Source of the DNA: Eudorina sp. 2006-703-Eu-15
Lineage: Eukaryota > Chlorophyta > Chlorophyceae > Chlamydomonadales > Volvocaceae
DNA length: 64,000 bases
Reading direction: 5' to 3'
Assembly: GCA_003117195.1 (NCBI GenBank)
Contig: BDSI01000006.1
Coordinates: 1,703,987 to 1,767,986 of the forward strand
A program made the position numbers and the translations under genes. Of this stretch, positions 11,938-25,100 are shown one piece after another; the stretch's first letter is position 1, and the number at the start of each line of letters is the position of its first letter. The notes beneath the pieces were generated by a model, which worked only from the letters and a program-made list of their open reading frames with translations, was not told the DNA's origin and did not search any database.

Positions 11938-14900
11938 ATGGACAGCTACGCGCAAACGAGCTCGACGCTCAACGCAGAGCACCGCGACGATGTGGTCATT
12001 AACTGCACACACTATCGCATATTCCTGCAGGCGCCCCAACCTGCTTCGCAGCACAGTTTTGAGCCCATGAAGCTTGAGCGTGTCTTTGGAAGCGGCTCTT
12101 GCGGTGCGCCGGCGATCGCGTGTCCGCACCCCGTGATCCCCGGCCTGCTCGCTTACAGCTGTGGAGCTGTGGTGGTACTCTATGATAGCCAGCACAAGCA
12201 GCAGACAACTTTCTTCTGTCCCAAACCCCGCCGCACCCTCGCTACGGGCAAGCCATACTCATGCCTGGCCTTCTCGCGCGACGGTGCCTACCTCGCTGCT
12301 GGTGAGCGCAGCTCACAGAGTCCGGAGATTCTGGTGTGGGAGGTCAGCTCCAACCGATGCCTCCAGGCGCTTCGCGGACACAAGCACGGTGTTGGCAGCA
12401 TCGCATTCAGCTCGGACGGTACGTGTGTGTTTTTGCATGGGTGCGCTTGTGTCCTAAGCTTGGGAAGCTACTCCAGGGCTTTGGATGTACAGTGGGAGGT
12501 ACCTGGGCTAGTCACGGTGCAGACGTTATACCACGTGCCCACGGAGGCCCTCTGGTTAAGAACACGCAGTTGGAAGAAGCTCGCTGCAACCTCTCAAACC
12601 ACCATCTTCCGACGGGGACTCCACAGCTACATTGCCAAACCCAATGTCCATCCCCGAGATGCTACTTTGTGGTAGCGCAGTGCACGACATCTTGACCCTG
12701 CAGACCGTCGGTGCTGTCACCGTCACGTTATTGAGACAAGATTAAGACCTCGCCTTACAATCTGACGGCCCCGTCCGAGGGCAGTTGTTGTTCGTTGGTG
12801 CACAGCACTCCAGACCTTCTGTTAGAGAGTTCACTTCCCTTAATGCAAGGCTGCCCAGACTGTGCTGGATCTTCTTCTTTGACAGCCTGCGGTAGAGAAT
12901 CATAGTGCGGATCTCCGATCCCGCTACATGTGATGGCGCACCAACGGTGTCGCACCGTGCCCTGCAGGTCGGTTGCTGGTGTCCACGGGGGAGTCCTACG
13001 ACGGGCAGCTGTGCGTGTGGGACTGGCAGGCCGGTGTGCTGGTGGCCCGCCAGCACACGCAGGCGGAGGTGCAGCGCGCATGCTTCACGGAGGACCTGGG
13101 CACGGGGGCCGCGGGGCTGACCATCACCACTGTCGGCAAGGCGGGCCACTTCAAGGTGCGTGGTGCTGGCAGCCGGTGTGTGCGCGAACGAGGTTGTGTG
13201 GCCAGCAGTTACCTGAGGGTCGGGAAGGACATTCCATGCGTCCAATTACGGGGTGGTTGCTTAATTGCCCGTGAGGATCACTTTTTTCATTGTAACGCCG
13301 CCTCGGGTGCTGCCGTCAGCCCGGGGGGCACCCTGTTCAACGTCTGTAGACGGGCCCATTAGATGAGGCAGAGGGGTACAATGTCAAGCGCGGTGTCCCG
13401 TCTGGGTAACAACCGGCTTACCCTGGTCCGGGAATTGAGTCCCTCATACATCAGTTTGAATCTGTTTTGGGCCCTATGGACATTGCAGGTATGGTCGCTG
13501 ACGCTGCCTGCGGGCCGCAACCGCGATGGGATCCTGGCGGCGGGCCAGGCGTCGCTAACGCCGCGGCCCGCCAGCCTGAAAGAGTATCGGAGCAGCCACT
13601 TCGTTGCGGTCGCGGTCGCGCCGCCTGAGGGCTCCGTGGCGCAGGCGCTACTCTACGCGCTCACTCAGAACGGCGTGTTGCTGACGCTGCGACCGGCGAC
13701 ACGCACCATCGATAAGTCACTGAGTCTCCAGGTGGGGACTAACTCCTGCAACATTGTTACCTGTCCGTAAGGCACTTAATAAATTCTGCGTGTGCAAGGC
13801 CATGATTATTATATTTGCAATTATTTTTGTTGTAACCATCTTTTCCCACGCCGCGTTTCCGCGCGTGCCGTATATGGTCTGCATCTCTCGTGCAGGTGCC
13901 GGCCGCCTTCGCGCTGGCAGTGTCCTCCGGCCTCATCGCCTGTGCCTGCAGTGCGGGGGTGGTCCGACTCTTCGCCACACGCACCCTGGCCTTCAGGGGC
14001 AACCTACCGCGGCCGTCCACCGGCCGCAGCACGGGGGGGGGACACCCGGACGCCGGCTCGCATGGCGGCGGTCCGGGTCCGGGCTCGGGCACCCTCGGCG
14101 CCGACCCCGGGCAGGCATCCGCGGGGGCTTTGTTCCCGGACGCGGTGGGCTGCGCTTTCGATGCGGCCGGCGAGCGGCTAACTGTGGTGTACACCGACCG
14201 CAGCCTGATGGTGTGGGACGTGCGGAACCCAGCGCGGGTACGTTTTTCAAGAATGCTTACCTGTCTGCTTGCACACTGAGGTCCCGACGCTCTAAAAGTC
14301 ATCTGGTGGGATTATCACCCTTCTGGACCGTCCTCAGTCGTCACAGGCGGCGATGAGGTTGGAACGGTAGATACAGCTGGCAGCGCGGTAGAACACTAGG
14401 AAAGCCGCGCGTCCATCGCCTGCTGGGATGTCCGCTCGGTGGAATTCGCCTGGACATCCAGCTATCTTGTCATCTCGAGTACCGAATTGGGGTATACCGG
14501 GGTTCGCATCCCATGCTGTTTGGATGACTCCGCACGTGGACCACAGGTGACCCGGATGCGCAGCGTGCTGAGCCACGCGGGCGTCGTATGGAGCGCCGCG
14601 CTCATCCCGCCCTGGCAGGCGGTGCTCCTGGGTGGCCAGCCAACCTCCGCGCCGTCCTTGGCCACGCCGGGCGGCGCAGCTGCCAGCGCGAACGACAGCG
14701 TTGCACCGTCCTCAGTGCTCTGCACGTGCGGTGCTGACGGCACGGTGCGCCTCTGGAACGTTTGCCTCAATAACTCCGCATCCACTGCGGGGCCGTTTGG
14801 CGTGCCGGCGGATATGGCGGCCGCGGCGAAGGTGACGCGCACGCTCCGGGGTACGTGGCGTGTTTGGTCCGGGGCTAAAGCCCGGGATTGTAGCTAAACT

Positions 14901-17900
14901 AACGTTGGCTGTTGGCATTGCGTGGGTGGGTCCCACCGTGGTCCTGCTGTCGTGTGCCACCGTGCAAAAAGACCCGATAGGTGATTGGCGGTCCGGCCGA
15001 CGGTGGTCCCGGCGCCAGGCGCCGAATCGACATGTTGGCTTGGATCTCAGCTTGCTTGGCAGAGGGTGCAGCGTTAACGCGTCGAACGACTTGCAGTTCT
15101 TTGTGCAATTTGGAGGCTCGACGCGCCTGCGGTTCTCCCTAGCCATTGCCTCAGTCTCACATACGCGTGTTTGCCCCCCGGCCTACAGCGATCATATATG
15201 CCAACCCTCCAGCCACGTCTGACACCGGTGGCGGTGGCGGCGGCGCCAGTGCCAACCAACGCTATGCGCCAGAGGCCCCGCTGCCGGCACCCGGCGGCGC
15301 CGGAGGCCAGGCCGCCAAGCCGGTTGCGCTGCGGTGCCTGCGCGTCAGTCCATGCGGCCGCCATCTAGCCACCGGCGACGCCCGGGGCAACCTGCGTATC
15401 TTCAGCCTGGCGACGCTCCAGCAGGTCATGTTCAAGGAAGCACACGATGCGGAGATCCTGTCGCTTGATTATTCCCCACCCTCGCTGGACGGTGCCTGCT
15501 ACCTGGCATCCGGCTCACGTGACATGTTCGTACATGTGTACGACATGTCGCGGGGTTACGAGCTGGTGGGCACATGCGACGCACACTCGGGCGCGGTGAC
15601 GGCGGTGCGGTTCAGTGCATGCGGCAGCCGGCTGGCGCTGCTGAGCTGCTCCGCGGACAAGAGCATCGCGTTCAGGTGGGGGAGGCCTGACATGCCTGCA
15701 GGGCTGTGTGCGCTGCTGGTGCAGGTGCTGGTCCGATGAATCCCTTGATCGCTGCTACCACAGTGCCGCACATTGCAGGCGTTTGGCCCCAAACGCTACT
15801 GCTGCGACGGCTATCGTGAACTGTGCGCCGTGATGCCTACCCTGACGTGTGCATCTGTCTGCAGGCTGGTGCAGCTGGGGACGTGCGGCTTGTCTTTCGA
15901 GCTGTACCACATCGAGCGCATGTCCCGTGGTGTGCTGTACGACATGGCGGTGGACCCCGCGGGCGGCCGCGCCGTGGCGGTGGGACAGGACAACCAGCTG
16001 CGGCTGTTCGACGTGGCCACGGGGAGGGCTATCAAGAACTTCAGCGGCGATAGTGCCTGCGGTACGCTGCTCGGGGCTGCTGCATTGGCTACAATGCCGC
16101 TACAATGTGCCGCATCTGCGCACGTTCTGTGCAAACCCACGACAATGCCCTCCCTGCATGTCGATACATCAAGAGTATGGCATTGCGCACCAACCACCAG
16201 ACTGAGGTGGTACATAACCGTGGGATGCAGCAAGGCATATTCTCTTCGAATAGGCAGGGCGGCGAGGCCAAGATTGTGCGGTCGACGGGGGAAAATGGTA
16301 TACCTCACAAACCTAACGCACAGCCAAGGGGGCGTGCCGCTGCTGCTTTACGAAATGCGAATGGTGGGAGCACCTGTGGCTTTGAGCTGCCGATTACGGA
16401 AAGAGAGCAGCTTGCGGCTATTCGTGCACGGCATCTCCCCGACCAGTCCGCAACCCATGCCCCTGTGCCCTTGACCATCCCAATCATGATGACGACCAGG
16501 CGAGGCTGTGTCGGTGGCAATGGATCCCAGCGGGCACCTGGCCATTTGCAGCTGCGCCGACGGCAGCGTGGCGGTGTACGACGTAGACGCGGGCCAGCTG
16601 CTGGCTCGCGGCTCGGGCCACAGCGAAGTGTGCACGGGCGCGGTACTGCTGGAGGACCATCGCGGGCTGGTCAGCGTCGGTGGCGACGGCTGCGCGCTGC
16701 TGTGGCGCCTCAGCCCCCGCCTGGCGCAGCGCATGCAAGATGCGGCGGCCGAGTGCCGCCGGCAGCTGGAGCACCAGGCAGCGGCGCAGCAAGCCATGGA
16801 GAAGCAGCGGCGTCAGGCGCAGGAGGAGCACCGAGCGGCGGCGCAGGAGGAGGTCACGCCAGCGATGCGCCGTCGCAAAGGTGCGATCGTGAATTTAGGC
16901 AGTGCGGACGTCCAGGGTGGGATTGATTGTCGTGGCTGGAGTCACCCTTGCAGCAGAATGCGGTGGGTCGGAGCTTCCAAGGAGGGTGATGGCGCCGAGG
17001 GCCAGGCAGCTGGTAAGGATTTGTGTGGGCCAATAGCTCACCATCTGGGACGGGGAGGTCATTCACCCGCATGGCCCCTTGTGGACCCTCAGCTTGACTT
17101 TCCGGATGGCCCATGTGGTTCCATGTGTGCCCTGGTGCACTGTAGCCTGGGACCTGAGTGGCGCTGCAGGAGAGCGGGTCCCCGCTGCGGACGCCACGCA
17201 GCCGGAGGGCGCCGAGGCGGCTGCGTACGCACCCGATGGCGACGATATCGATGAGCCCCAGCAGGTCCATGTGGACATGTCCGCCACGCTGCGGCGTGTG
17301 CGTGATGGCAAGGTGCGGAGGGAGGAAGAGTGAGGTCGTCCTTGGGGACTGCACTAGTGCAGGGTTTCTTGCCCCAAGCCTGTGCAACCGGAAGCTGTTG
17401 ATTACATTTACGTCTGTGTGGTTTGTATTTGCTGTGGTGTGCTGTTATCGCGTCTCATGGTCTCATTCGGCCGCCTTCTCGCCCTCCCGGTGTTACGCAG
17501 CCTTTGCTGTCCTTGGAGAAGCTCCCCAGGTGGGCGCAGCGCACCGCTGCACCGCACTCAGGGTATTACGTGGACACTACAGACCGTGAAGGCCCGGTCA
17601 TTATCGACACGGACACCATTGCACCCGCCGCACCGGCTGGGGCGGGGGTGCCACCTCTCGCGGGTGTCTGGGCGCAGCGCGCAGCGATGCCACCGCCGCC
17701 TCCTGCTGTGGAAGCGGACCTGGAAGCGCTGCTGCCGCCGCCACCACCTGCAGCGACAGCGATCCCGCCGGCCCCTGTCTCCCATGAGTTGCCGGGCGCC
17801 TTCTCGGCGGCAGCCGCGGCCGCGGGGACGCTAACTGCGCAGCAACGCACCTGGGCGGAGCTAGTGGAGGAGGACGACGAGATTGTATTCTGTGACCCGC

Positions 17901-20900
17901 TGGAAGACGGGCCCTTGCTGCTGGGTGACGCATTGGCGGACAACCCCATGGTGGAACACGAGGTCCAAGAGATCGAGCAGCCAGGAGTGGCCGCGCCGCC
18001 GTTTGAGCCGATGGGGTCGGTCGCAGCCCTGGCGGCTGCTGGTGCTGAATTTCCATCGGCCAGCACCGCGGCAGCGGAGCTGTCCCACGGAGGCGCGGCG
18101 GACAGCACGCACAACCCGGAGCAGGGCGACGCAGCCGCTGCAGTCGCACAGCTTGAGGCACGGCCGGCGGCTCCGAGGCGGTCGGCGGATGAAACCATTG
18201 CGTCCCCTCAGTCACCAGCTGTGCCATCGCGTACGGGGGATGGTGCGGAGCTGGAGGAGGGCCCGGCCTCGGGCTGTGCATCCAATCGGGTCGGGGAGCC
18301 TCCCGTGGAGAAGGAGGCGACGGCGGGGGAAAGTGACGCCATCCGGCGAGACCTGTTCAGGTATGAGGTGGATGACCCGTGTGACACCTGCACTTGCATT
18401 CATTAGGCTGCCAGTCGGCACCTGTGCGCGGCCTCCGGTCAGATTTCGGGACCGTATCCTCAGTCTGCGCGTGCTCCGAGCTCTCGCCGTCCGAGCCTTC
18501 CAAGTTCGCCTCATTTCCCCGCGTTCGAGCGCGATTCGCTGTAGGGAGCACTTCGACAGCCTAGGCTTGGACCAGGCATCCGCGACCAAGGCCCCGCCGC
18601 CGGATCCCCGCCGTATGAGCTTTACGCTCATGTATCGCCAGGCGCGGGCGTCTAGCGGCGCCGGTAGCGGCGCCGACGGGGCCGCCACACCGCTGCGCGC
18701 CGCCCTGGGCGTTGGCATCCGGACCTCCGCCGCCGGGGCCGGCCCGACCATTCCCGCGGTGCCGGGTGCTCCGGGCGAGCTGCCAATTACGCCATTCTCG
18801 TCGAGGTTGCCGCTGCCGCCCGGCATAAACGTTATGCGTGGCAGTACGGCCTTTGCAGACGTCGATGGCGCTGTTACGAGCGCCGCTTGGACTCCGGAAC
18901 CTGCCATGCTGCCCCTGACAAGCCCTGTGCTTCAGAAGACGGGTGCGTTCGAAAATCAGCGGTTATACCGACCCGCTTGTTGCACATGAGCATATCGTGC
19001 CTTTATCCATTGGTCCGAAGCACACCATGCATGCATGCTGATTGAACTCGCCGGCTGGCGTGAATGCCGGACATGCAATCCACCGACGTGGCCGCCGTCG
19101 GCGGACATCCTGCGTTGCTGTGGTAACGATCCACCCCACACCGCAGCAGTCTTCATAAGCCTTCCGAATGCGAAGTCGTGCATGTGCGGCCCAATACCCT
19201 TGCCCCTCACAGAGAAGCAGCTGCAGGAGCTGGAGCGCATTCGGCTGCGGCTCCTCAGCACCCTGCGGAAGCGGCAAACCAACGAGGAGGCCGCGCTGCG
19301 CGCCGCCGGCGACGCCAACACCGTCGCCTTGACCGTGGAGGGCCCAGCCGCGGAGATCACTGGGCGGGGCGGAGCCGCGCCTGCCTCCGCCACCGGCGTT
19401 GGAGCCCTGCCTTGCACTGCACCTGCTCCTGCCGGCGGTACGAATGTGGCCGCACCTACTGCACCCTCAGGCCAGACACGGCCCGATCCCTCCGCCCACG
19501 TGCAATGCGGACAGGCACAGCAGCCGAACCAGCAGCAGCTGCAGCCCACGGACACCGAACCGGCAGCGGTGCCGACCGGCGCGGCAGCGGCTGGCACTGA
19601 CTCACAGCAGACGCGCGATCCGTCGCAGAGTGCAGGCGGGTTCTTGCTGCCCCCGCCGCCTGCATACACTCCCGTGGGCCCTCCTCAGCGCCCGAGTGCG
19701 GGGGAGGTAGCAGGCCTGGTGCCGGAAAGTCCCCCAGTGGCCACTCAGCCAAGTCCGGGCTTCTCCAGCCTGTCCACGGGTACCCCCATGTTGGGCAAGA
19801 GCGCTGGCGCCGGGCCAGCCGCCGAGACCGAGGGCCAGGGGGTGTTCCCCGGGGGCGACGACGCCGGCAGCCGGCTCTTCGTCTTCAACCCCATCTATGG
19901 GGCTAGCCCCGCGACCCCCATCTTTGGGCCGGGGGCGCCAGCAGGGGCTCATAACCGCCACCGGCCGGTGTCGCCACGCGGCACTGGTAGCCTGCGGCCA
20001 CTATCCATCGCCGGCGACGCCGGGCCCACGTCCTCCCCGGCCGAGGAGTCTGAGTCCGTGCCGCCCACCCCCGATGATGTCATCCGGGCGGTCCTCGAGT
20101 CCGATGGTGGCGGCGCTGCCGCCGCGGTTGCCGCGGCCGCGGATGATGGCGGCGGCGTCGGTGGCGGCGTGTGCGTCATCACAACGGACGGACCTGGGAG
20201 TGCGAACGGAAAGGAACAGCGGCGCCAAGCAGCGGCGGCCGCGACGGAACCTGCCCCCTCTGCGGCGGCGGTGACGGAGGCGGTGCCATCGCCCCGTGAG
20301 CTGGGCGCGTCGCCCGCCAAGGGCTCCCTGCAGCGGCCCAGGTTGGCGCTGCCGGCCATGAAGCCCAAACTTGGTAGTCCAGACAAGCCGCTCGGCTCCG
20401 CCAGGGGTCTCAGCTCGATGCAGGCCGTCAGGGCCGCAGCGCTGGCGGCGCAACAGCCGTCGGCTTCCACGCCATCTGCATCCGCAGTGAATGGAGATGG
20501 CTCGACCGATGCAGATGCTGGTAAGTTGTAATTGATGGCTGAATCCTAGATGGCGTTGATGGCGACGCACGAGGGGGGGGGGTGTCATGATGGTATGTCG
20601 ACTACCTGGCAGCCTTGGAATGTGTGAGCGCTGTTGCGGTTCAACAACAAGCCAGTGGATGCCCCGTGTCCCCATGCGCTCCACCGCGCAGCGCTGCTGG
20701 AGCGGATGCAATCGGCTGTCCGTGAATTCGCGGGCGCCTACCGTCGGCTCATCACCGCTGCGCCCTCGCCCTCGAGCGCGGCCTCGCCGCGCGGCGGCGG
20801 CGCGGCCGGGCTTTTCCAAGCCGCGGCACGGAGCGTCATGGCCCAGATGGCCGAGCTCCTTCAGGCCCAAGAGGCTGCATGCACGCAGGCACGGAAGCAG

Positions 20901-21317
20901 GAGCCACAGCCAGCTGGCCGCCAGGACGTACAGGCGAACCCCGTCAACGCCACCGAGGATCTGCCGCCGGTGGTGATGTGTCCGTCGCCGCTGGTGTCTC
21001 AGGAGATGCAGTTCATGGGGCGGCGGCAACCGGCGGGCTCCTCCCGCTTCGGTTGGATGGGACAGGCCGGCGGGGTAGGGGCAGCATCGGTGTCAGCGTC
21101 CATGGCGGCATCAGGGGTGTCGCCCTCGACTGCTGCTGCTGCGGCGGCGGCGGCGGCGAGCAGCTGTCGGGCCAGTCAGGTGGTGGTGGAGGTGGGGATG
21201 GTAGAGAGTATGGTGGAGGAGAAGCTGCAGCAGCGGATGCAGGAGGAGATGCGGAAGGTGGAGGAGAGCGTCATGCAGCGGATCATGCAGACGATGATGG
21301 CCCGTCAGCAGCAGTAG
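11938..21317 (+). CDS. MAPKBP1/WDR62-family WD40 protein, complete, 13 exons
   Basis: The exons are 11938-12418, 12968-13155, 13489-13731, 13896-14237, 14547-14850, 15189-15675, 15865-16061, 16500-16880, 17170-17312, 17501-18360, 18545-18942, 19213-20520 and 20692-21317. Every junction keeps phase, and the total is exactly 1986 codons including TAG. Residues about 40-870 are WD40 repeats forming two propellers. Diagnostic stretches are LERVFGSGSC, then GLLAYSCGAVVVLYDSQHK, EILVWEVSSN, VVYTDRSLMVWDVRNPAR, EAHDAEILSLDYSP and SVGGDGCALLWRLSP, in the order of animal MAPKBP1/WDR62. A Gln/Ala/Arg-rich helix, the family motif LPRWAQR (about 930), a long disordered Ala/Pro/Ser region and a C-terminal coiled coil (about 1940-1985) follow. 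Animal homologues act at spindle poles, centrioles and cilia as JNK scaffolds. A similar role here is inference. ATG 11938 is the first in-frame methionine. Confidence 0.88.
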
Positions 21318-21914
21318 TCGTACGAGTAGGCAGCAATGGGGCGGCTGTTGCTGTTGCATCGGGACAGGGGTGGTGGCACAATGGCTGGCGCAGAGCAGCA
21401 GCTGTAGAACGGAAGGCAGCAGGCGGAGGACAAGGACGGCTTGCGTGAAGGGATTATGCAGTGATCAGCGACCGCGGCTGCGGCGATTACACCGGATGAC
21501 GTTTAAAGAGCTTGCGTAGGACCTCCTGGGACCACAGCCAGTCCAGACGGCTGTGACATGGAGAACTTTTTGGGGAAAGTGGTGCCGGGTGGTGTCAAGG
21601 GTGGGGGATTCAAAACCCTGCCACTGACCCGCAGCTTCCCGCAATTTTCGCCTGAGCCTCGCCCTATGTGCAGCTTTAGCTTGAGGCGCAGGATGCTGTC
21701 CTTTGATGCGGCCGACTTACGGCAATCTCTGACTTCGTGGATGGCACTTTGCATCACGAGCTCGGCCCGACGGCGGCTAGACGGCGGAACCATGGGTCAT
21801 GGTTCGGCACTACAACACAACAGTTGGACGGTGTCTCGGTGTATACTTGTATGTGTACTGCCATGTGGAGCCGTCAAGTCATGCTTACATGTCTGCTCCC
21901 GTATACTATTTCAC

Positions 21915-21919
21915 TGTAA
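21915..21919 (+). terminator. TGTAA poly(A) signal of the WD40 gene
   Basis: TGTAA lies 598 bp after the stop. A second copy lies at about 21986-21990 in an AT-richer tract. Confidence 0.6.
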
Positions 21920-22197
21920 GTTTTAACAGCCAGTTTCGCGCCATTTCATAACTTCGTTTCGCTTACCACTCGATATTCCAGTTTTGCTGTAATTGAAGCA
22001 CGTCAAATTGAATATTTGCTTCTTAGTTGCAGTTTCACACGGTCCGAACCGATCTGAGAAAAGCTAGGTCGGAAGACTTCCAGCTCCGCGGAAGCCTGCG
22101 ACATGATAAGATATAAATGCATGCGGCTGCAATATGTGACTACTAATATGTAGTTTGATTGGCGAAGTTTCGGCAGGAAGTGCTGTTCGGTTCGAGG

Positions 22198-25100
22198 ATG
22201 GCGTCGTGTGTCAGGCCAGAGGAGGTTTACATCAGCATCCTTATCCATTTCTTCGTTCATCCACCTCCCGTCGAGCTTCTACCAGCCCCTGATCGCCGGA
22301 CCATCGCGCGACAGCTGGCTGTCTTCCTTCTGAAGGAGCTCAAGGCAAGAACGCAGTGCTGGCCTTGTTGCCGGGAGACCCTGCTGTGCACCCTAAGATG
22401 TTGCATGATGGTGGCTTTGACTTTTGTGGCTTGCCCGACTGACGAGCGATGCTTTGCGCGTGTGGCAAACAAACCCCGGGTTCCCGTGCCCTCCCGTGCC
22501 GGCGCAGGAGCCCGACAGTGTGGTGTACCCGACTCTGGCCCAGCTGTGCACCAAGCTACGGACCAAGCTCGGGGAGCTGGGAAACGCTCTTGTCAGATGT
22601 TTAGAAACGACGTTGCTGGTGAGCTGCACTTCGCATGCGGATGTGGGGTTGCTGTTTCTTGCGTTTGAGCGAGCGCGGCTGCAGCGAACCCATCATGTGT
22701 GCCGATCGCAGAATCTTCGAAGCACTCATGATGTGTACAAGCTCTTCGCCCTTTTGGAGTGAGTCATTCCAGGGCCGCGTGGGCGTTGGGGCTAGTCCGG
22801 GTCAAGAAGACAGTCGGTGGTGTTAGGACTCCCCACCCTGAACGAGCCTTCGCCTGAAACGCTCATATCAAAGATCTGCCATGCCATGCACTTGGCCGTA
22901 GGAAGCTCCTGGTCCGGAAGAATGACGTGCGGGCGCAGCCGCAGGGCGGCCGAGTGGTGGGTAAGTGGGTGCGCCGCTTCTGCGCGCGATGTCTTCCCCC
23001 CAAAAGCCCCTTTTGGTGTCCACCTGCTGTTGTCGACCTTCTATTTCCCTCGGCGTCCTCCATGTGCTGCGGCTGCTCGTCCACGCGCGCACGCCTTCAC
23101 ATCTTTACGGCCGCTAGCTTCCCCGATCTTCACCCTGGCAGCCGGTGCAGTTTGGCTCGACAAGCGCTGCATAGGCAACGACTGCCTTCAACACCCTTTT
23201 GCTCTGTCCTCCGCCCGCCCGCGCTGCTTGTGCAGCCGGACTGGACCCGCTCAGCCCTCTGGGCCTTTTTGTCCGCAAGCAGCGGCTGGCCTTCCTGGCC
23301 ATGTCGTTTGAGGCCATGGCGCAGCTCTTCACCGCCATTGTGGAGGACGTCTCCGCCGAGATGGAGCCCGGGGGCTGCTTCGCGCCGCTGCAGGGGGCCG
23401 CGGCTGGGCAGGGGGCCATGGCGAGCCTGGGCAGTGCTGCCAACGGCGGCGCGGGTGGCGGGCCGGAGCGAGAGGCAGAACCGCAGCGGGAGAGAGCACG
23501 GGGGGAGGCTGGCTTGGGCGCTGGCGGCAGGGTCGGCGGCGGAGGCGCGCTGCGTGAGCGGGCAGCTCTGGAGACGTATGTGTCCCGCCTTATGCAGCGC
23601 ATAGAGCTGTTGGTGGGTGCTTGGGCCCTGGAAGATGGGCCCGGGGAACGTTGCATGTGCGTGACAAAGGAGAACTGAGACGCGGGACACGATTTTGGTG
23701 GCTGTCCTGAGGGGCACCAATAGGTTACCGTTTCCTGCCCAGAGACGATCACCGATGTGGGTTGGAAATGCTGAACCCAGCGCCGAACCCCTGTGCGACG
23801 TAGTGCAACTCGGGCGCCTTGAAGGTAACCGACAGAACAGCTGGCGTGGCGTACCCTAGGGACAATGCGGTTGTGTGCGCGTGCGCACACTCGAGGTGTG
23901 CCATGGCAAGGGTACGCATGGCATTGCGGACCTGCCGGAGAAGTCAGCCTGAGAAAAACCAGCCGAGGGGACAGATCGGTCCAGGGTCGGGACGGCCAAC
24001 TAACCTCAACGGCCGGTCAAATCACCTAATCGAACAACGGCCCTGATACAAATGCGTTGCGTTCCGGTGGTTGACCAAGGTTTCCACCTTCCCTCTGTCC
24101 TCTATCATCGCGCTCCCTTCCGCCGCCGTTCTTCCTCCAAGGGTCCCAGCCTGCCACAGGCGGAGCTGGACGCGGCGCTGGACGCCCTGGAGCGCCTCTC
24201 CGCTGGGCAGTGCGGCGCCGGCGGGGCGGGCGGTGCTGACGAGCGGGTGCCGCTGGCCCGGCTGCTGCGCCTCCAAGCGGCGCTGCAGCACCGGGACTAC
24301 ACGGCGGCCCTGGACCTCCTGCACAGGTGGGGACTGCGGTCCGGTGCGCATCAGATCCCGCGGGCCGCCCTAGTCGGAGTCAGAGCCAGGGGAGGGTCGG
24401 GGTAATACCGAAAACAAGCCCAGGGTGAACCCGGAAGGTGACATCCGAGTGGGGTTGAAATGTTGCGTGGATGTGGATGAGGGATGGGGATGAGGGATGG
24501 GGAAGCCGGTGGCCGGCGTGTAAAGCATGTCGGGCTGGCGCAGGTCCAGAGGCTGCGACGGCGTCGAATCAAAACGGTATGCTGCGTTGGTCGCGGCGCA
24601 CGTTTGTGCACGTGCAGTCACAGGACATGGTGGATTTCTGCAAGGGCGTGCCAGTGCGCATGTGTATGAGGTCGCGGTCGCCGGCGTCTGGCGGCAGGTC
24701 GGGTGGTGCACGAATCCGCCACATGCACACATGTTGCTTGCAATCCACCAAGCCGCCACACGATACCCCCTCTGTCCCCGGTTGCGTTCCGTTGCCATCT
24801 GGCCCCCCCTCAGCTACTACAACTGCATGGCGCCAGGACCCGCGGGTCGCAACCGGAACGCGTCGGGGCTCCTGAACCTCAGCCAGCTGCACGCGGGTGA
24901 GCGGAGTTAACGACGACCGGGCGGGAGGGTGTCCCCAGTCATCCATCCCCCACGGCTGCCCCCCGCCTCGCCCCAAATTGCAACACTACCGCATCACGTC
25001 TGCAGCGCCGCTGCTTCCCCCCGCCCCCATTGGAAGGTGTAAAAGCCTGCCGCCTTACGTCTGCATCCGCACGGCGTGTCCCAATGGCGCGGACCTTCTT

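Noticed and set aside
13363..13488. Extra coding sequence upstream of WD40 exon 3
   Set aside because: The open frame continues but crosses the acceptor at 13488. It is not WD-like, and skipping it gives the expected VWSLTLPAG start in phase.
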